A DNA stretch of 64,000 nucleotides from Novosphingobium sp. AP12 (GCF_000281975.1 NZ_AKKE01000121.1:1-64000), one strand, 5' to 3'; positions 15,833 to 25,049 are shown, numbered from the stretch's first letter. Notes: generated by a model from the sequence alone, not told the origin. Numbers and translations: made by a program.

Positions 15833-17059
15833 ATGAAGCAGGTGATGAAAGGCGTCCGGGTGCTCGAAGTCGCCCAGTTCGTCTTCGTCCCTGCGGCGGG
15901 TGCGGTGCTGGCCGAATGGGGCGCCGACGTCATCAAGGTCGAACATCCCGTGCGCGGCGACACCCAGCGAGGGATGCTAACGATCGCCGGCGCCAAGCTC
16001 GATCCCGTCGTGAACCCGATGCTGGAGCATCCCAACCGGGGCAAGCGCAGCATCGGTATCGACGTCGGCACTGAGGAAGGCCAGGCGCTCATCTACGAAC
16101 TGGCGAAGACCGCCGACGTCTTCCTCACCAACTACCTGCCCTCGGCCCGGCAGAAGCTGAAGATCGACGTCGAGCACATCCGCGCCGCCAATCCGGACAT
16201 CGTCTACGCGCGCGGCACCGGCTATGGCGACAAGGGCTCGATGCGCAACCGCGGCAGCTTCGATGCCACCGCGTTCTGGATCCACTCGGGCCTCGGCGAC
16301 GCGCTGACCCCGCAGGAATTCGAAGTCCCGCTGACCATGGGCGTCGGCGGCCTCGGCGATTCCATCAGCGGGATGTACCTCGCCGGCGGCATCGCGGCAG
16401 CGCTCTACAACCGCACGCAGACCGGCGAGACTTCGGAGGTGGACGTGTCGCTGCTGAACAGCGCGATGTGGTCAATGGGTCAGGTCGTCGCGCCTTACCT
16501 GCACACCGGCAAGCAGATGCGCGTAGGGATTCCCAAGACCGGAGGCGCGGCGGTCAACCCGTTCATCGGCCATTTCCGCACGCAGGACGGCCGCGTGATC
16601 AGCCTCTTCATCATGGTTCCCGGACCGTACATAGCCGACACCTTCACGCACCTTGGCGTGCCCGAGGCCGCCGAAGACCCGCGCTTCGCGGACGCCCTCT
16701 CGCTCATGGCCAACAGCGAGGCGGCGAGCGCGATCATCACGCAGGCCATCGCCGCCCGGACCTTCGCCTACTGGTGTGAGCACCTCAAGACCATGCGCGG
16801 CCAATGGGCCGCCGTTCAGACCCTGCTAGACCTCGGCGACGATGCGCAGGCCATCGCCAACGACAGCTTCATCGAGGTAGACCCGATCGACGGTTCCGCC
16901 CCCATGCGCATCGTGCGCAGCCCCGTGCAGTTCGACCACGAAGCCTTCGCAACGTCGCGCGCACCGCAGCTATCCGAACATACTGAGACGGTATTGCTCG
17001 AACTGGGCCTTGAATGGCCCGAGATCGAGCGCCTAAAACAGTCCGGTGCCATCGCGTAG
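15833..17059 (+). CDS. CaiB/BaiF (family III) CoA-transferase, second tandem copy
   Basis: This 408-residue paralogue of the gene just upstream is roughly 55-60 percent identical by eye across the first 200 residues. It starts [18 protein letters not shown], and the predicted catalytic aspartate is Asp176 in [10 protein letters not shown]. Residues lining the middle of the protein differ (FWARSGVAYSMT in the first copy, [12 protein letters not shown] here). The pair may therefore form a heteromer or act on successive intermediates; both are inferences. The gap to the first copy is 36 bases. The region after its stop (17060-17115) holds only the leader of the next small gene. Confidence 0.92.
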   Translation: MKQVMKGVRVLEVAQFVFVPAAGAVLAEWGADVIKVEHPVRGDTQRGMLTIAGAKLDPVVNPMLEHPNRGKRSIGIDVGTEEGQALIYELAKTADVFLTNYLPSARQKLKIDVEHIRAANPDIVYARGTGYGDKGSMRNRGSFDATAFWIHSGLGDALTPQEFEVPLTMGVGGLGDSISGMYLAGGIAAALYNRTQTGETSEVDVSLLNSAMWSMGQVVAPYLHTGKQMRVGIPKTGGAAVNPFIGHFRTQDGRVISLFIMVPGPYIADTFTHLGVPEAAEDPRFADALSLMANSEAASAIITQAIAARTFAYWCEHLKTMRGQWAAVQTLLDLGDDAQAIANDSFIEVDPIDGSAPMRIVRSPVQFDHEAFATSRAPQLSEHTETVLLELGLEWPEIERLKQSGAIA

Positions 17060-17115
17060 AAAAACGCAGCGCCCAGCCGGACATGACGCACACACGAGAG
17101 ACAAGGAAATCTGAG

Positions 17116-17406
17116 ATGAAGCCTGGAACCCGCCTGAAGAGCGCCGCCTGCGACACCGAGGTCATGGTGATCCGCGCCGCCGACGGCCAGATCGAATGCG
17201 GCGGCTCGCCGATGGGCGAGGCCAAGCCCGCCGAGGCAGCGCCGCTGGCCGCCGATTTCTCGGCAGGCACGCTGATGGGTAAGCGCTACGTCGATGCCGA
17301 CGGTAAGTACGAACTGCTCTGCGTGAAGCCGGGCAAGGGTTCGCTCTCGGTCGACGGGACCGCGCTTGTCGTCAAGGACGCCAAGCCGCTTCCTGCTTCC
17401 GACTGA
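17116..17406 (+). CDS. Small three-cysteine protein of unknown function in the CoA-transferase operon
   Basis: This 96-residue protein begins MKPGTRLKSAACDTEVMVIRA, with AAGGAA 7 bases upstream of the ATG. Cysteines lie in SAACDTE, IECGGSPM and ELLCVKPGKGSL; such spacing could bind a metal but is not a standard rubredoxin or zinc-ribbon pattern. The middle (EAKPAEAAPLAADF) is Ala/Pro-rich and probably a linker, and the C-terminal part looks like a short beta domain (YELLCVKPGKGSLSVDGT). Similar small proteins are, from memory, found beside acyl-CoA synthetases in actinobacteria and sphingomonads, here immediately before one. No function is assigned. Confidence 0.7.
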   Translation: MKPGTRLKSAACDTEVMVIRAADGQIECGGSPMGEAKPAEAAPLAADFSAGTLMGKRYVDADGKYELLCVKPGKGSLSVDGTALVVKDAKPLPASD

Positions 17407-17440
17407 CCTCCCCTCTTCCCGACAGGCACACCGAAAACCG

Positions 17441-18940
17441 ATGAACATCGCTCTCCTTCTCGAAATGGCCGCCGAGGCCACCCCCGACCGCATCGCCCTC
17501 GTGTGCGACGGCAAGCGCTGGACTTACGGTGACCTCCTCGCCGCCGCGCGCGGGAGCTTCGAGCTGATCCAGGAAAGCGGCGCCGAATACGTTGCGCTGC
17601 TCGACGAGAGCAGCGAGGCGGCGGTGATCGCGGTGTTCGGTGCTGCCCTGGCCGGGGTTCCCTATTGTCCGCTCAACTACCGCCTGCCCGACGCGGACCT
17701 GGCCGCCCTCCTCGGCCGCATCTCGCCCGCGCTGGTGATCGGCGACGAGGAGCGCGTGCTGCGCATCGCGGGTGACCAGGACCACACCGTCCTGGCGCGC
17801 GAGGAGTTCACGCTCAAGGCGCAGGAAACCGTACCGGGCGACGACGCGCGCGAATACGATCCCGGCGAGGGCGTGGCGATCCAGCTATTCACCAGCGGCA
17901 CCACCGCCGCACCGAAGGCGGCGATCCTGCGCCACGCGAACCTCATAGGCTACATCCTAGGCACCGTCGAATTCGCCAGCGCCGATGAGGCCGACGCCGC
18001 GCTCGTGGTGGTTCCGCCCTACCACATCGCCGGCATCTCGGCGCTGCTGTCGTCGATCTACGCCCAGCGCAAGATCGTGATGCTGCCCAACTTCTCGCCC
18101 GAAGGCTGGCTCTCGCTGGTCGAGGGCGAGACGGTCACCAACGCCTTCGTGGTGCCGACGATGCTCGCGCGCATCGTCGATGCCATGGAGAAAGGCGTCA
18201 CCGCCCAGACCGATAGCTTGCGTGCCATCGCCTACGGCGGCGGCAAGATGCCGCTCGAAGTGATCCACAAGGCACTCGAACGCTTCCCGGCCGCCGGCTT
18301 CACCAATGCCTATGGCCTCACCGAAACCAGCTCGACCGTCGCCCTGCTCGGCCCCGAGGACCACCGCGAGGCGCTCGCTTCCGACGACCCCAAGATCCGC
18401 GCCCGCCTTACCTCGCTGGGCAAGCCGATCCCCACGATCGAGATGGAAATCCGCGGCGAGAACGGCGAGGTCCTGCCGGTGGGAGAGCCCGGCGAAATCT
18501 ACGTGCGCGGCGACCAGGTCTCGGGCGAGTACAAGGAAAAGAGCGCGCTCGACGCGGCTGGCTGGTTCCCCACCCGCGACGCCGGCTTCATGGACGAGGA
18601 CGGCTACCTCTTCCTCTCCGGCCGCGCCGACGACGTGATCGTGCGCGGCGGCGAGAACATGTCGCCCGGCGAGATCGAGGACGTGCTGCTCACCCACCCT
18701 GCCATCGCCGACGCCTGCGCCTGCGCGATCCCCTCGGTCGAGTGGGGCGAGACGGTCGGCGTGGCGCTGGTCACCCGCGAAGGCCATTCCACACCGGGCG
18801 AAGCCGAACTGAAGGAACTCGTTCGCTCGCGCCTGCGCTCCTCGCGCGTGCCTGAGCGGATCGCCTTCGTCGCCGAGCTGCCCTACAACGAAATGGGCAA
18901 GCTGCTGCGCCGCAAGGTCAAGGATGTCCTTGCCGACTGA
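17441..18940 (+). CDS. Acyl-CoA synthetase (AMP-forming, ANL superfamily)
   Basis: This 499-residue enzyme activates a carboxylic acid through an acyl-adenylate to its CoA ester. The AMP-binding P-loop appears as LFTSGTTAAPKAAIL (about residues 149-163) and the A5 motif as NAYGLTETSSTV. The hinge and A8 region is GRADDVIVRGGENMSPGEIEDVL. The C-terminal catalytic lysine is in NEMGKLLRRKV. The start is ATG 17441, matching the usual N-terminus (MNIALLLEMAAEATPDRIAL); the upstream in-frame extension overlaps the previous gene. Its last 17 bases overlap the next gene, which implies translational coupling. It supplies the CoA entry step of the operon; the substrate is unknown. Confidence 0.93.
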   Translation: MNIALLLEMAAEATPDRIALVCDGKRWTYGDLLAAARGSFELIQESGAEYVALLDESSEAAVIAVFGAALAGVPYCPLNYRLPDADLAALLGRISPALVIGDEERVLRIAGDQDHTVLAREEFTLKAQETVPGDDAREYDPGEGVAIQLFTSGTTAAPKAAILRHANLIGYILGTVEFASADEADAALVVVPPYHIAGISALLSSIYAQRKIVMLPNFSPEGWLSLVEGETVTNAFVVPTMLARIVDAMEKGVTAQTDSLRAIAYGGGKMPLEVIHKALERFPAAGFTNAYGLTETSSTVALLGPEDHREALASDDPKIRARLTSLGKPIPTIEMEIRGENGEVLPVGEPGEIYVRGDQVSGEYKEKSALDAAGWFPTRDAGFMDEDGYLFLSGRADDVIVRGGENMSPGEIEDVLLTHPAIADACACAIPSVEWGETVGVALVTREGHSTPGEAELKELVRSRLRSSRVPERIAFVAELPYNEMGKLLRRKVKDVLAD

Positions 18941-20126
18941 CGCCGCTCCCGGCCCGGCGATCCCGCTGGCGCGCTGGACCCAGAGGCAGCTCGACGCGAT
19001 GGGCACCGCACACGGCGTCACGTTCCCCGACGGCGCGACGCTGATGGGCGAGCGCGGGTCGAACGGCGGCTACGTCATCGCCGGCAGGACCTCGGCTGGT
19101 CTCGGCGGCAGTCGGCTGATGCCCACGCGCGACGGCGGCTGGTTCGCGCTCACCCTGATCCGCGACGTGGACCGCGAACTGCTGCCCGCGCTGTTCGGCG
19201 AGGCTGACGTGGACGGTGACGACTGGAATGCGATTGCTGCGGCCGTGCTGCGCCATGACTGCGCCGACCTCGTCGCCACCGGCCGCACCCTCGGCCTGCC
19301 GGTCGCCTCCGCCGACGAGACGCCTGCATCACCTCCGACCGAAGTCCTGCTGCGCGGCGAGCGACGCGAACGCCCCGCCGGGCACCGCCCGCTGGTGGTC
19401 GACCTCTCCGCGATCTGGGCCGGGCCGCTGGCCGGGCACCTACTGTGGCAGACGGGCATGGAAGTGGTGAAAGTCGAAAGCCCCACCCGCCCCGACCTCA
19501 TCCGCCGCGACGATCCGGCGACCTTCGACCGCATAAACCAGGGCAAGGCGAGCCTCCTCGTCGACTTCGCACGAGATGCCGAAAAAGCCGCGCTCGTTGC
19601 CCTCATCCGCCGCGCCGATGTTGTGATCGAATCCTCCCGCCCACGCGCCTTGCGGCACCTCGGTATCGACGCCGAAGCGCTAGTGCGCGAGGTGCCCGGC
19701 CTCGTCTGGCTCTCCGTCACGGGTCACGGTGCGTGCGGAGAGGCGGCCAACTGGGTCGGCATCGGCAACGATTGCGGCGTGGCCGGCGGGTTGTCGCGCG
19801 CCATGGCCGACCTGACCGGCGAGATCGGCTACGTCGGCGACGCCATCGCCGATCCCCTCACCGGCATCACCGCCGCGCGCGAGGGCCTTGCCGCCTACCG
19901 CAGCGGCGCAGCCCAGCGTATAGGCCTGTCGATGAGCGCCATCACCGCCCGAGCCCTGGCCGAGGAACGCGCCCACGACCGCGCCGAAATCGACGCCGAA
20001 CTGCGCGCGTGGGGATCGTCGGTGGGGGGCCCGTTCCCCTACGCGGCACCACGCCCGCTGCATGCTGAAGTCCGCCCCATCGGCGCAGACACCGCCCGCT
20101 ATCTCGGCGAGCCCGCGCAGTGTTGA
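18924..20126 (+). CDS. CaiB/BaiF family CoA-transferase, divergent third member
   Basis: This 400-residue protein has the CaiB-type core beginning only at about residue 150 (VVDLSAIWAGPLAGHLLWQTGMEVVKVESP). The core contains INQGKASLLVDF and a probable catalytic aspartate in DAIADPLTGITAAREGLAAY. The first 145 residues form a separate region (ARWTQRQLDAMGTAHGV and so on), and the C-terminal part of the usual CaiB fold is short, so it is not a simple paralogue of the two upstream copies. It overlaps the acyl-CoA synthetase by 17 bases and the next gene by 7. Function as a CoA-transferase or a racemase-like relative is inferred from the core only. Confidence 0.8.
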   Translation: MSLPTDAAPGPAIPLARWTQRQLDAMGTAHGVTFPDGATLMGERGSNGGYVIAGRTSAGLGGSRLMPTRDGGWFALTLIRDVDRELLPALFGEADVDGDDWNAIAAAVLRHDCADLVATGRTLGLPVASADETPASPPTEVLLRGERRERPAGHRPLVVDLSAIWAGPLAGHLLWQTGMEVVKVESPTRPDLIRRDDPATFDRINQGKASLLVDFARDAEKAALVALIRRADVVIESSRPRALRHLGIDAEALVREVPGLVWLSVTGHGACGEAANWVGIGNDCGVAGGLSRAMADLTGEIGYVGDAIADPLTGITAAREGLAAYRSGAAQRIGLSMSAITARALAEERAHDRAEIDAELRAWGSSVGGPFPYAAPRPLHAEVRPIGADTARYLGEPAQC

Positions 20127-21544
20127 TCCGCGACGCCGAAGTGGAGGGACAGCGCCGCGATGTCCGCGTCGAAGGCCATCATATCGCCGCAATCGGTCGC
20201 CTCTCCCTTCGCCCCGGCGAACCCGTTATCGAGGCATGCGGCGGCGCCCTGCTCCCTGGCCTGCACGACCATCACATCCACCTCGCCGCCGTCGCCGCCC
20301 GGCGAAGCTCGGTGCAATGCGGCCCGCCCGAGGTCACCGATGCCGAGGGCCTCGCCCGCGCTCTGCAGGTGCCCGGCAGCGGCTGGCTACGCGCCATCGG
20401 TTTCCACGAGAGCGTCACAAGCGGGCAACTCCCGGATGCCGCGACCCTCGACCGAATGGTCCCCGAGCGCCCACTACGCCTGCAGCATCGCACGGGCCGG
20501 ATGTGGCTGCTCAACTCCCGCGCGCTCGACGAACTACTCGCCGTCGCCCCCCCACCGCCGGGCCTGGAGCACGAAGGAAACCGCTACACCGGTCGCCTGT
20601 TCGACGAGGACGCATGGCTGCAGCAGGCGCTCGGAAGCGTGCCCCCCGACTTCGCCGCAGTCAGCGCCGAACTGGCCCGTTTCGGGGTGACCGGCGTGAC
20701 CGACATGTCGCCGCGCAACGACCCGGTGATCGCCCGCCATTTCGCGCAGCAACGAGCGGAAGGTCGGCTGCTCCAGTCCACCGTTCTCGCGGGCGCTCTC
20801 GCTATGGCCGACGCGCCGCAGTCCGGCTGGCGCCTTGGGCCGTTGAAACTGCACCTCCATGAAGCCGCCCTGCCCGACTTCGACGAGGCGCTCGCCTTCG
20901 TGCGCGCCGGCCATGCACAGGGGCGCGCGCTGGCGGTGCACTGCGTGACCGAAGTCGAATTGGTCTTCACGCTCGCTCTGCTCGATGCCGCCGGGAGCCT
21001 GCCGGGCGACCGCGTCGAGCATGTCTCCGTCGCCTCGCCGGAACTTGTCGCGCAGATGGTCAACCTCGGCCTGCATGCATGCGTCCAGCCGCACTTCATC
21101 GCCGAACGCGGAGACCGCTATCTCGCCGACGTCGAGCCGCAGCATCACGGCGACCTCTACCGTCTGCGCACACTGCTCAAGGCCGGGTTGGCGCTCGCAG
21201 GAGGCAGCGACGCACCCTACGGCAGCGCCGATCCGTGGCGCGCCATGGCCGCCGCCGTCAGCCGCACCACGCCAATGGGTGCAGCCATAGGCCCCGAAGA
21301 AGCGCTTACGCCCGAGCAAGCCATGGCACTCTATCTCGCCGATCCGCTCGATCTGTCGCGCCAGCGCCGCATCGCGCCGGGCGAGCCCGCGGACCTCTGC
21401 CTGCTGGACAGGCCGTGGGCCTCGGCACGATCCCGGCTCGACAGCGGCGACGTGGCCGTCACCATCGCCAGCGGACGCCTAGTCCACCAGCGCGTCGATC
21501 AAACCCCATTCGAGCGCCTGGCGCGCGCCGATTCGCCGGCCTGA
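20120..21544 (+). CDS. Amidohydrolase family metal-dependent hydrolase (YtcJ-like)
   Basis: This 474-residue protein has the layout of composite-domain amidohydrolases: an N-terminal beta-sandwich strand pair (LIRDAEVEGQRRDVRVEG), then GALLPGLHDHHIHLAA with the metal-binding HxH (His52, His54). Further metal or active-site histidines are likely in LAVHCVTEVE and DRVEHVSVAS. The Asp is in LAGGSDAPYGSADPW, and the C-terminal strand is GEPADLCLLD. Start GTG at 20120 overlaps the previous stop. It is the last gene of the operon. Its 3' end overlaps the convergent enoyl-CoA hydratase gene by 66 bases. It probably hydrolyses a C-N or ring bond in the pathway; substrate unknown. Confidence 0.87.
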   Translation: MLIRDAEVEGQRRDVRVEGHHIAAIGRLSLRPGEPVIEACGGALLPGLHDHHIHLAAVAARRSSVQCGPPEVTDAEGLARALQVPGSGWLRAIGFHESVTSGQLPDAATLDRMVPERPLRLQHRTGRMWLLNSRALDELLAVAPPPPGLEHEGNRYTGRLFDEDAWLQQALGSVPPDFAAVSAELARFGVTGVTDMSPRNDPVIARHFAQQRAEGRLLQSTVLAGALAMADAPQSGWRLGPLKLHLHEAALPDFDEALAFVRAGHAQGRALAVHCVTEVELVFTLALLDAAGSLPGDRVEHVSVASPELVAQMVNLGLHACVQPHFIAERGDRYLADVEPQHHGDLYRLRTLLKAGLALAGGSDAPYGSADPWRAMAAAVSRTTPMGAAIGPEEALTPEQAMALYLADPLDLSRQRRIAPGEPADLCLLDRPWASARSRLDSGDVAVTIASGRLVHQRVDQTPFERLARADSPA

Positions 21545-22435
21545 CAGGACCATCAGCGCGGTCCGCTGGCGCCCGATCCGCCGCGTCAGGGAGACGCAGC
21601 CGCCGGCACCGGGAATGATGCCCATCGCCAGCTCGGGCAGCTGGAACCACGAGCGGCGCGTCGCCGTGATACGGCTGGCGAAGGCGGCGAGTTCGAGCCC
21701 TGCGCCGATGCAGGCCCCGTCGATCTCCACCGCGAACCGGTCGCCGCAGCGCGCCGCCTCGCGCGCCGGGAGCGTCCGGCAGCGGATCATGTGCGCGGTA
21801 GCCGGGTCGCTCGTGGTGCCGAACTCGGAAAGATCGGCGCCGAGGCTGAATGCCTTGCCCCTCGCCCGCAGGGTGATCCGCGTGATCGTCGGGTCCATGT
21901 TCACGAGGGCGAACGCCTCGTGCAGTCCATCGCGCATCGAGCGGTCGATGGCGTTGCCGGCCTCGGCCCGGTCGAGCACCGCGACCACCTCGTCGCCCTC
22001 CCGCGACAAGATTACCTTGCCCGGATCGAATGCCGCCGGCACCGCGGGCCGCTTCGCGATCCAGTCCTTGTGCCCGGCGCTTCCCTGGAGGGTCGCATAA
22101 GCAAACGACTCGGCCGTCAGTCCGTGTTCGACCGAAAGCGAGGGTAGCGCTCGCAACAGCTGTACGAGAGTCGCGGCTGCCATCGGGAAGGCAGTCGCAG
22201 CACTTGCGAGCACTTCTGCACAAAAGGCCGTATCGACTACCGTATCCAACTGGGACGCGAGGGCATGCGCACGATCACCGATTCCCACAACGGGCCACGG
22301 CGGCAACGGACCGGCCGTGAAATGGTGCGATGCAGTATCGAGGTCAATGAACGCCATCGGCTCGGGCCACCGAAATCCCGTCATTCCGGCTGGGGCAAGG
22401 TCGGCGACCGATACCGTCAATCCTGCGCAATCCAT
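21479..22435 (-). CDS. Enoyl-CoA hydratase/isomerase family protein with N-terminal extension
   Basis: This is a 318-residue protein. The crotonase core occupies roughly the last 190 residues: KVILSREGDEVVAVLDRAEAGNAID, KAFSLGADLSEFGT and IDGACIGAGLELAAFA (oxyanion hole), then LPELAMGIIPGAGGCVSL. The first 120 residues are unrelated to the core. They include WPVVGIGDRAHALASQLD and a run of Ala-rich helix, resembling the extra N-terminal half seen in some two-part crotonases. ATG 22435 is preferred to 22528, but neither has a strong ribosome binding site. It overlaps the convergent amidohydrolase by 66 bases. Confidence 0.82.
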   Translation of the reverse strand: MDCAGLTVSVADLAPAGMTGFRWPEPMAFIDLDTASHHFTAGPLPPWPVVGIGDRAHALASQLDTVVDTAFCAEVLASAATAFPMAAATLVQLLRALPSLSVEHGLTAESFAYATLQGSAGHKDWIAKRPAVPAAFDPGKVILSREGDEVVAVLDRAEAGNAIDRSMRDGLHEAFALVNMDPTITRITLRARGKAFSLGADLSEFGTTSDPATAHMIRCRTLPAREAARCGDRFAVEIDGACIGAGLELAAFASRITATRRSWFQLPELAMGIIPGAGGCVSLTRRIGRQRTALMVLSGRRIGARQALEWGLIDALVD

Positions 22436-22768
22436 GGCTTTCCCGCTTAACTCCAGCCGATTCCGTTCATCGCTGGAAAGGCATGGCCCGGCACAAGTCC
22501 GTTGACCAGCCCCGACCTTGCTCGTCACACTCGCGGGGGTGGTGGAAGGAGCCGGGAACGGCCTGATCGCGCCTTGTGGAGACTGCGGGCCGGCCCTCCA
22601 ACTTTCCTCAAGTCGTATACAAAAGAGTCGCTTGATGAACAGGAGTGTTGATGCTAACCCAAGTGAGCAAAAAACGAGAATGACTCAGTTATCTGGTCGT
22701 CGAATCGGGAATTGAGGCGGGCTCGGCAGAAGCGAGTTCATCAACCAAGCAGAGGGAGGAGAGACCTC
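22436..22768. other. 333-base divergent intergenic region, AT-richer than its surroundings
   Basis: This gap lies between the minus-strand enoyl-CoA hydratase and the plus-strand IclR regulator. Bases from about 22600 to 22700 are distinctly AT-rich for this genome and contain GTATAC near 22615 and a possible TTGATG (-35) near 22632. No complete promoter stands out. The ribosome binding site GGGAGGA (22754-22760) of the regulator is at the right end. I see no gene here. Confidence 0.45.
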
Positions 22769-23584
22769 ATGTCTGGAAAGACGTCATCGTCATCGAACAA
22801 GGCAAAGATCGCGCGGCGGGTCATCGAGGTACTGGAGTACTTCGACGACGCCCACCGGGAAGCGACCGTCATGGATATCGTCCGTCGCTACAACCGCCCG
22901 CAGTCGAGCACGTCGGAGCTGCTTTCGAGCCTGGTCGAACTGGGCCTGCTTCACAAGGATCCCTACTCGCGCGCCTACAGCCTGACGCCCCGCGCCGCGC
23001 TGATCGGCACGTCCGGCCAGCCAGAGTTGGTGCGTGACGGGCGCATCGTGCGCCTCATGGACCGCCTCGTAGCGCAGACCGGCCTTTCGGTCGCGCTGCA
23101 CTCGATGGTCGGGCTCGACGCCCAGATCGTCAACTGGCGCCATGGCCCGCGCGCCCTCGCCGCGACCCGCGAACTCGCGGGCGGCGTCAAGGAACCGCTC
23201 GCCCGCAGCGCCGCCGGCTGGCTGATGCTGTCCACCGTGGCGCGCCAGCGCTGCGAAGGCATGGTCCGCCGCCTTAACGCCGAAGCCGAAGAGCAGGGCA
23301 AGTTCGCCTTCTCGGAAATGATGGCCCGGATCGACGCGTGCCGTGAACCGCGCCACCTGTTCGGCCCGGCCGGTTTCGGCACCGGCGCCGATGCGCTCAG
23401 CGGCCTCGTCCCGCGCCAGCCCGACGGCCACCCGCTGGTCATCAGCGTGGTCTACGGCAAGGACGACAAGGTGAACCCCGAGGCGCTGTTCCAGTGCCTG
23501 CGCGACGCCATGATGGCCTGCCTGCCCGACCCGGCACCGCAGCACCCGCAGTCCTCGGTCGAGCAGTTCTCGCACGCCGCCTGA
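22769..23584 (+). CDS. IclR-like transcriptional regulator
   Basis: This is a 271-residue protein with an N-terminal winged helix: KIARRVIEVLEYFDDAHREATVMDIVRRY, then PQSSTSELLSSLVELGLLHKDPYSRAYSLTPRA. A C-terminal effector domain follows, with LMDRLVAQTGLSVALHSMVG near residue 95 and GTGADALSGLVP near 210. This matches the IclR layout, although the effector domain is divergent. ATG 22769 has GGGAGGA 8 bases upstream. Standing between two blocks of catabolic genes, it is the natural regulator of one or both. The operator is unknown; the palindrome at 9999-10017 is one candidate. Confidence 0.82.
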   Translation: MSGKTSSSSNKAKIARRVIEVLEYFDDAHREATVMDIVRRYNRPQSSTSELLSSLVELGLLHKDPYSRAYSLTPRAALIGTSGQPELVRDGRIVRLMDRLVAQTGLSVALHSMVGLDAQIVNWRHGPRALAATRELAGGVKEPLARSAAGWLMLSTVARQRCEGMVRRLNAEAEEQGKFAFSEMMARIDACREPRHLFGPAGFGTGADALSGLVPRQPDGHPLVISVVYGKDDKVNPEALFQCLRDAMMACLPDPAPQHPQSSVEQFSHAA

Positions 23585-23606
23585 CCAGTTCCAAAGACCC
23601 AACGGG

Positions 23607-23647
23607 AAAGGGCCTCGCGAGACATCTCGCGGGGCCCTTTCTTTTTT
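23607..23647 (+). terminator. Rho-independent terminator after the IclR-like gene
   Basis: AAAGGGCC-T-CGCGAGA pairs with TCTCGCG-G-GGCCCTTT across a 2-base loop, followed by CTTTTTT (23641-23647). A long, almost perfect stem with a T-run, 22 bases after the stop; it ends just before the convergent amidohydrolase gene and may serve both. Confidence 0.88.
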
Positions 23648-23651
23648 CTGC

Positions 23652-24992
23652 TTAAGCCTCCTGCCCGGCCATGCGGCTCATGCGATCCGCGTCTTCGTGG
23701 CGCATGAACATTTTCATGATGTCGCCCGACGTGACCGGCCGGACGTCGCCTTCCTCGAGCGGACGCTCGCCCAGCGACGACTTGGGGGTAATATCGACCC
23801 CTTCCGCCTTGGCCTTGGCGCGCAGGGCACCGACCGTCAGGTCCGCCTTGGCGTGGTGCTGGAACGGATCGAAGCGGAACCAGCGCATGGCGTTACCATG
23901 GGTGATCTTGTCGATCTGCGCGTCGGTCAGGTGGTTGATCGTCGGCCACAGCCGCTCGGGCACTTCGGGCCAGAGCGTGTCGGAGTGAGGGTAATCGCAC
24001 TCGTAGGCGATGTTGTCCTCGCCGATGAACTTGACGTTCTGCAGGCCGAAGGCGTCGTCGATGAAGCAATTGAGGAAGTGGCGCTTGAACATCTCGCTCG
24101 GCTTCAGGTGCTGGAAGCGCGAGTTGGTCCAGTACTTGTGGCGCGAGTTCGAAAAGTCCGCGCGCTCGGTGAAGTAGGGCACCCAGCCGATCGAGCCTTC
24201 GGACAGGGCGATGCGCATGTCGGGATACTTGTGCAGCGCCTCGAGCTGCAGCCAGTCCGATGCGGCATAGGCGATGGTCATCGGCATGGTCGAGATCCAC
24301 GCCTCGATCGGCGTCTCCATCGAGGCATGCGGCGCCGGATTGCCGCCGCCGATGTGGATGCAGATCGTCATGTCGAGGTCGGTGATCGCCTTGTAGAACG
24401 GATCCCAGTATTCATTGTGGATGCTGGGCAGGCCCTGGCACGTCGGGTTCTCGCTGATCGAGACGGTGTGGCAGCCCTTGTCGGTGACGCGCTTTAGCTC
24501 GGCGATCGTCGCGTCCATGTCCCATGTGGGGAGGATGGCGCAGGGGATGAAGCGGCCCGGATGGGCGCCGCACCACTCGTCGATGTGCCAGTCATTATAG
24601 GCGCTGACGTGCTTGACCGCGAGCGCCTTGTCGGGGACGCGGTGGAGGCGGCCGCCGGCGAAGTCGAACACGGATCCAAAGTTCAGCGAGGCGGCGATGC
24701 CGTTGACGTCCATGTCCTTGACGCGCTCATCGACCATGTAGACGCCCTCGCGCAGCTGGTCGAGCGAGGTCGGCTCCATGCCGTATTCCTCGAAGGGACG
24801 ACCGACGACGGCGTTCAGCGCCACCGAGGCGAAGCTCTGGCCCTGGTACACCCATACGTCCTTGCCGTTCTCGTCCTTGACCATCCTGGGCGCGGATTCG
24901 AGCAGGTCGCCGGACAGGTGGTTCTTGAACATGTCGGGCGGCTCGCTGATGTGATCATCCACGCTGATGATCACCATGTCGTTCATTTCCAT
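23652..24992 (-). CDS. Amidohydrolase-2 family metal-dependent hydrolase
   Basis: This is a 446-residue protein of the amidohydrolase-2 (ACMSD-like TIM barrel) group. The N-terminal metal-site strand reads ISVDDHISEPPDMF rather than HxH, a variant common in the actinobacterial and sphingomonad subfamily (DxHxxEP). Other landmarks are the probable metal-site histidine in MTICIHIGGGNP, a conserved SEGSIGWVPYFTERAD, and the catalytic aspartate region YECDYPHSDTLWP. Members act as decarboxylases or C-C/C-N hydrolases on aromatic or ring-cleaved acids. GGGAG lies 7 bases before the ATG. It is followed on the same strand, upstream, by the DUF2889 gene. Confidence 0.87.
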   Translation of the reverse strand: MEMNDMVIISVDDHISEPPDMFKNHLSGDLLESAPRMVKDENGKDVWVYQGQSFASVALNAVVGRPFEEYGMEPTSLDQLREGVYMVDERVKDMDVNGIAASLNFGSVFDFAGGRLHRVPDKALAVKHVSAYNDWHIDEWCGAHPGRFIPCAILPTWDMDATIAELKRVTDKGCHTVSISENPTCQGLPSIHNEYWDPFYKAITDLDMTICIHIGGGNPAPHASMETPIEAWISTMPMTIAYAASDWLQLEALHKYPDMRIALSEGSIGWVPYFTERADFSNSRHKYWTNSRFQHLKPSEMFKRHFLNCFIDDAFGLQNVKFIGEDNIAYECDYPHSDTLWPEVPERLWPTINHLTDAQIDKITHGNAMRWFRFDPFQHHAKADLTVGALRAKAKAEGVDITPKSSLGERPLEEGDVRPVTSGDIMKMFMRHEDADRMSRMAGQEA

Positions 24993-25049
24993 CTCTCGTC
25001 TCCCATCTGCGGCGGTTGATGCCGGTTGTTCTTCCCCGGGTTCTTCTTG

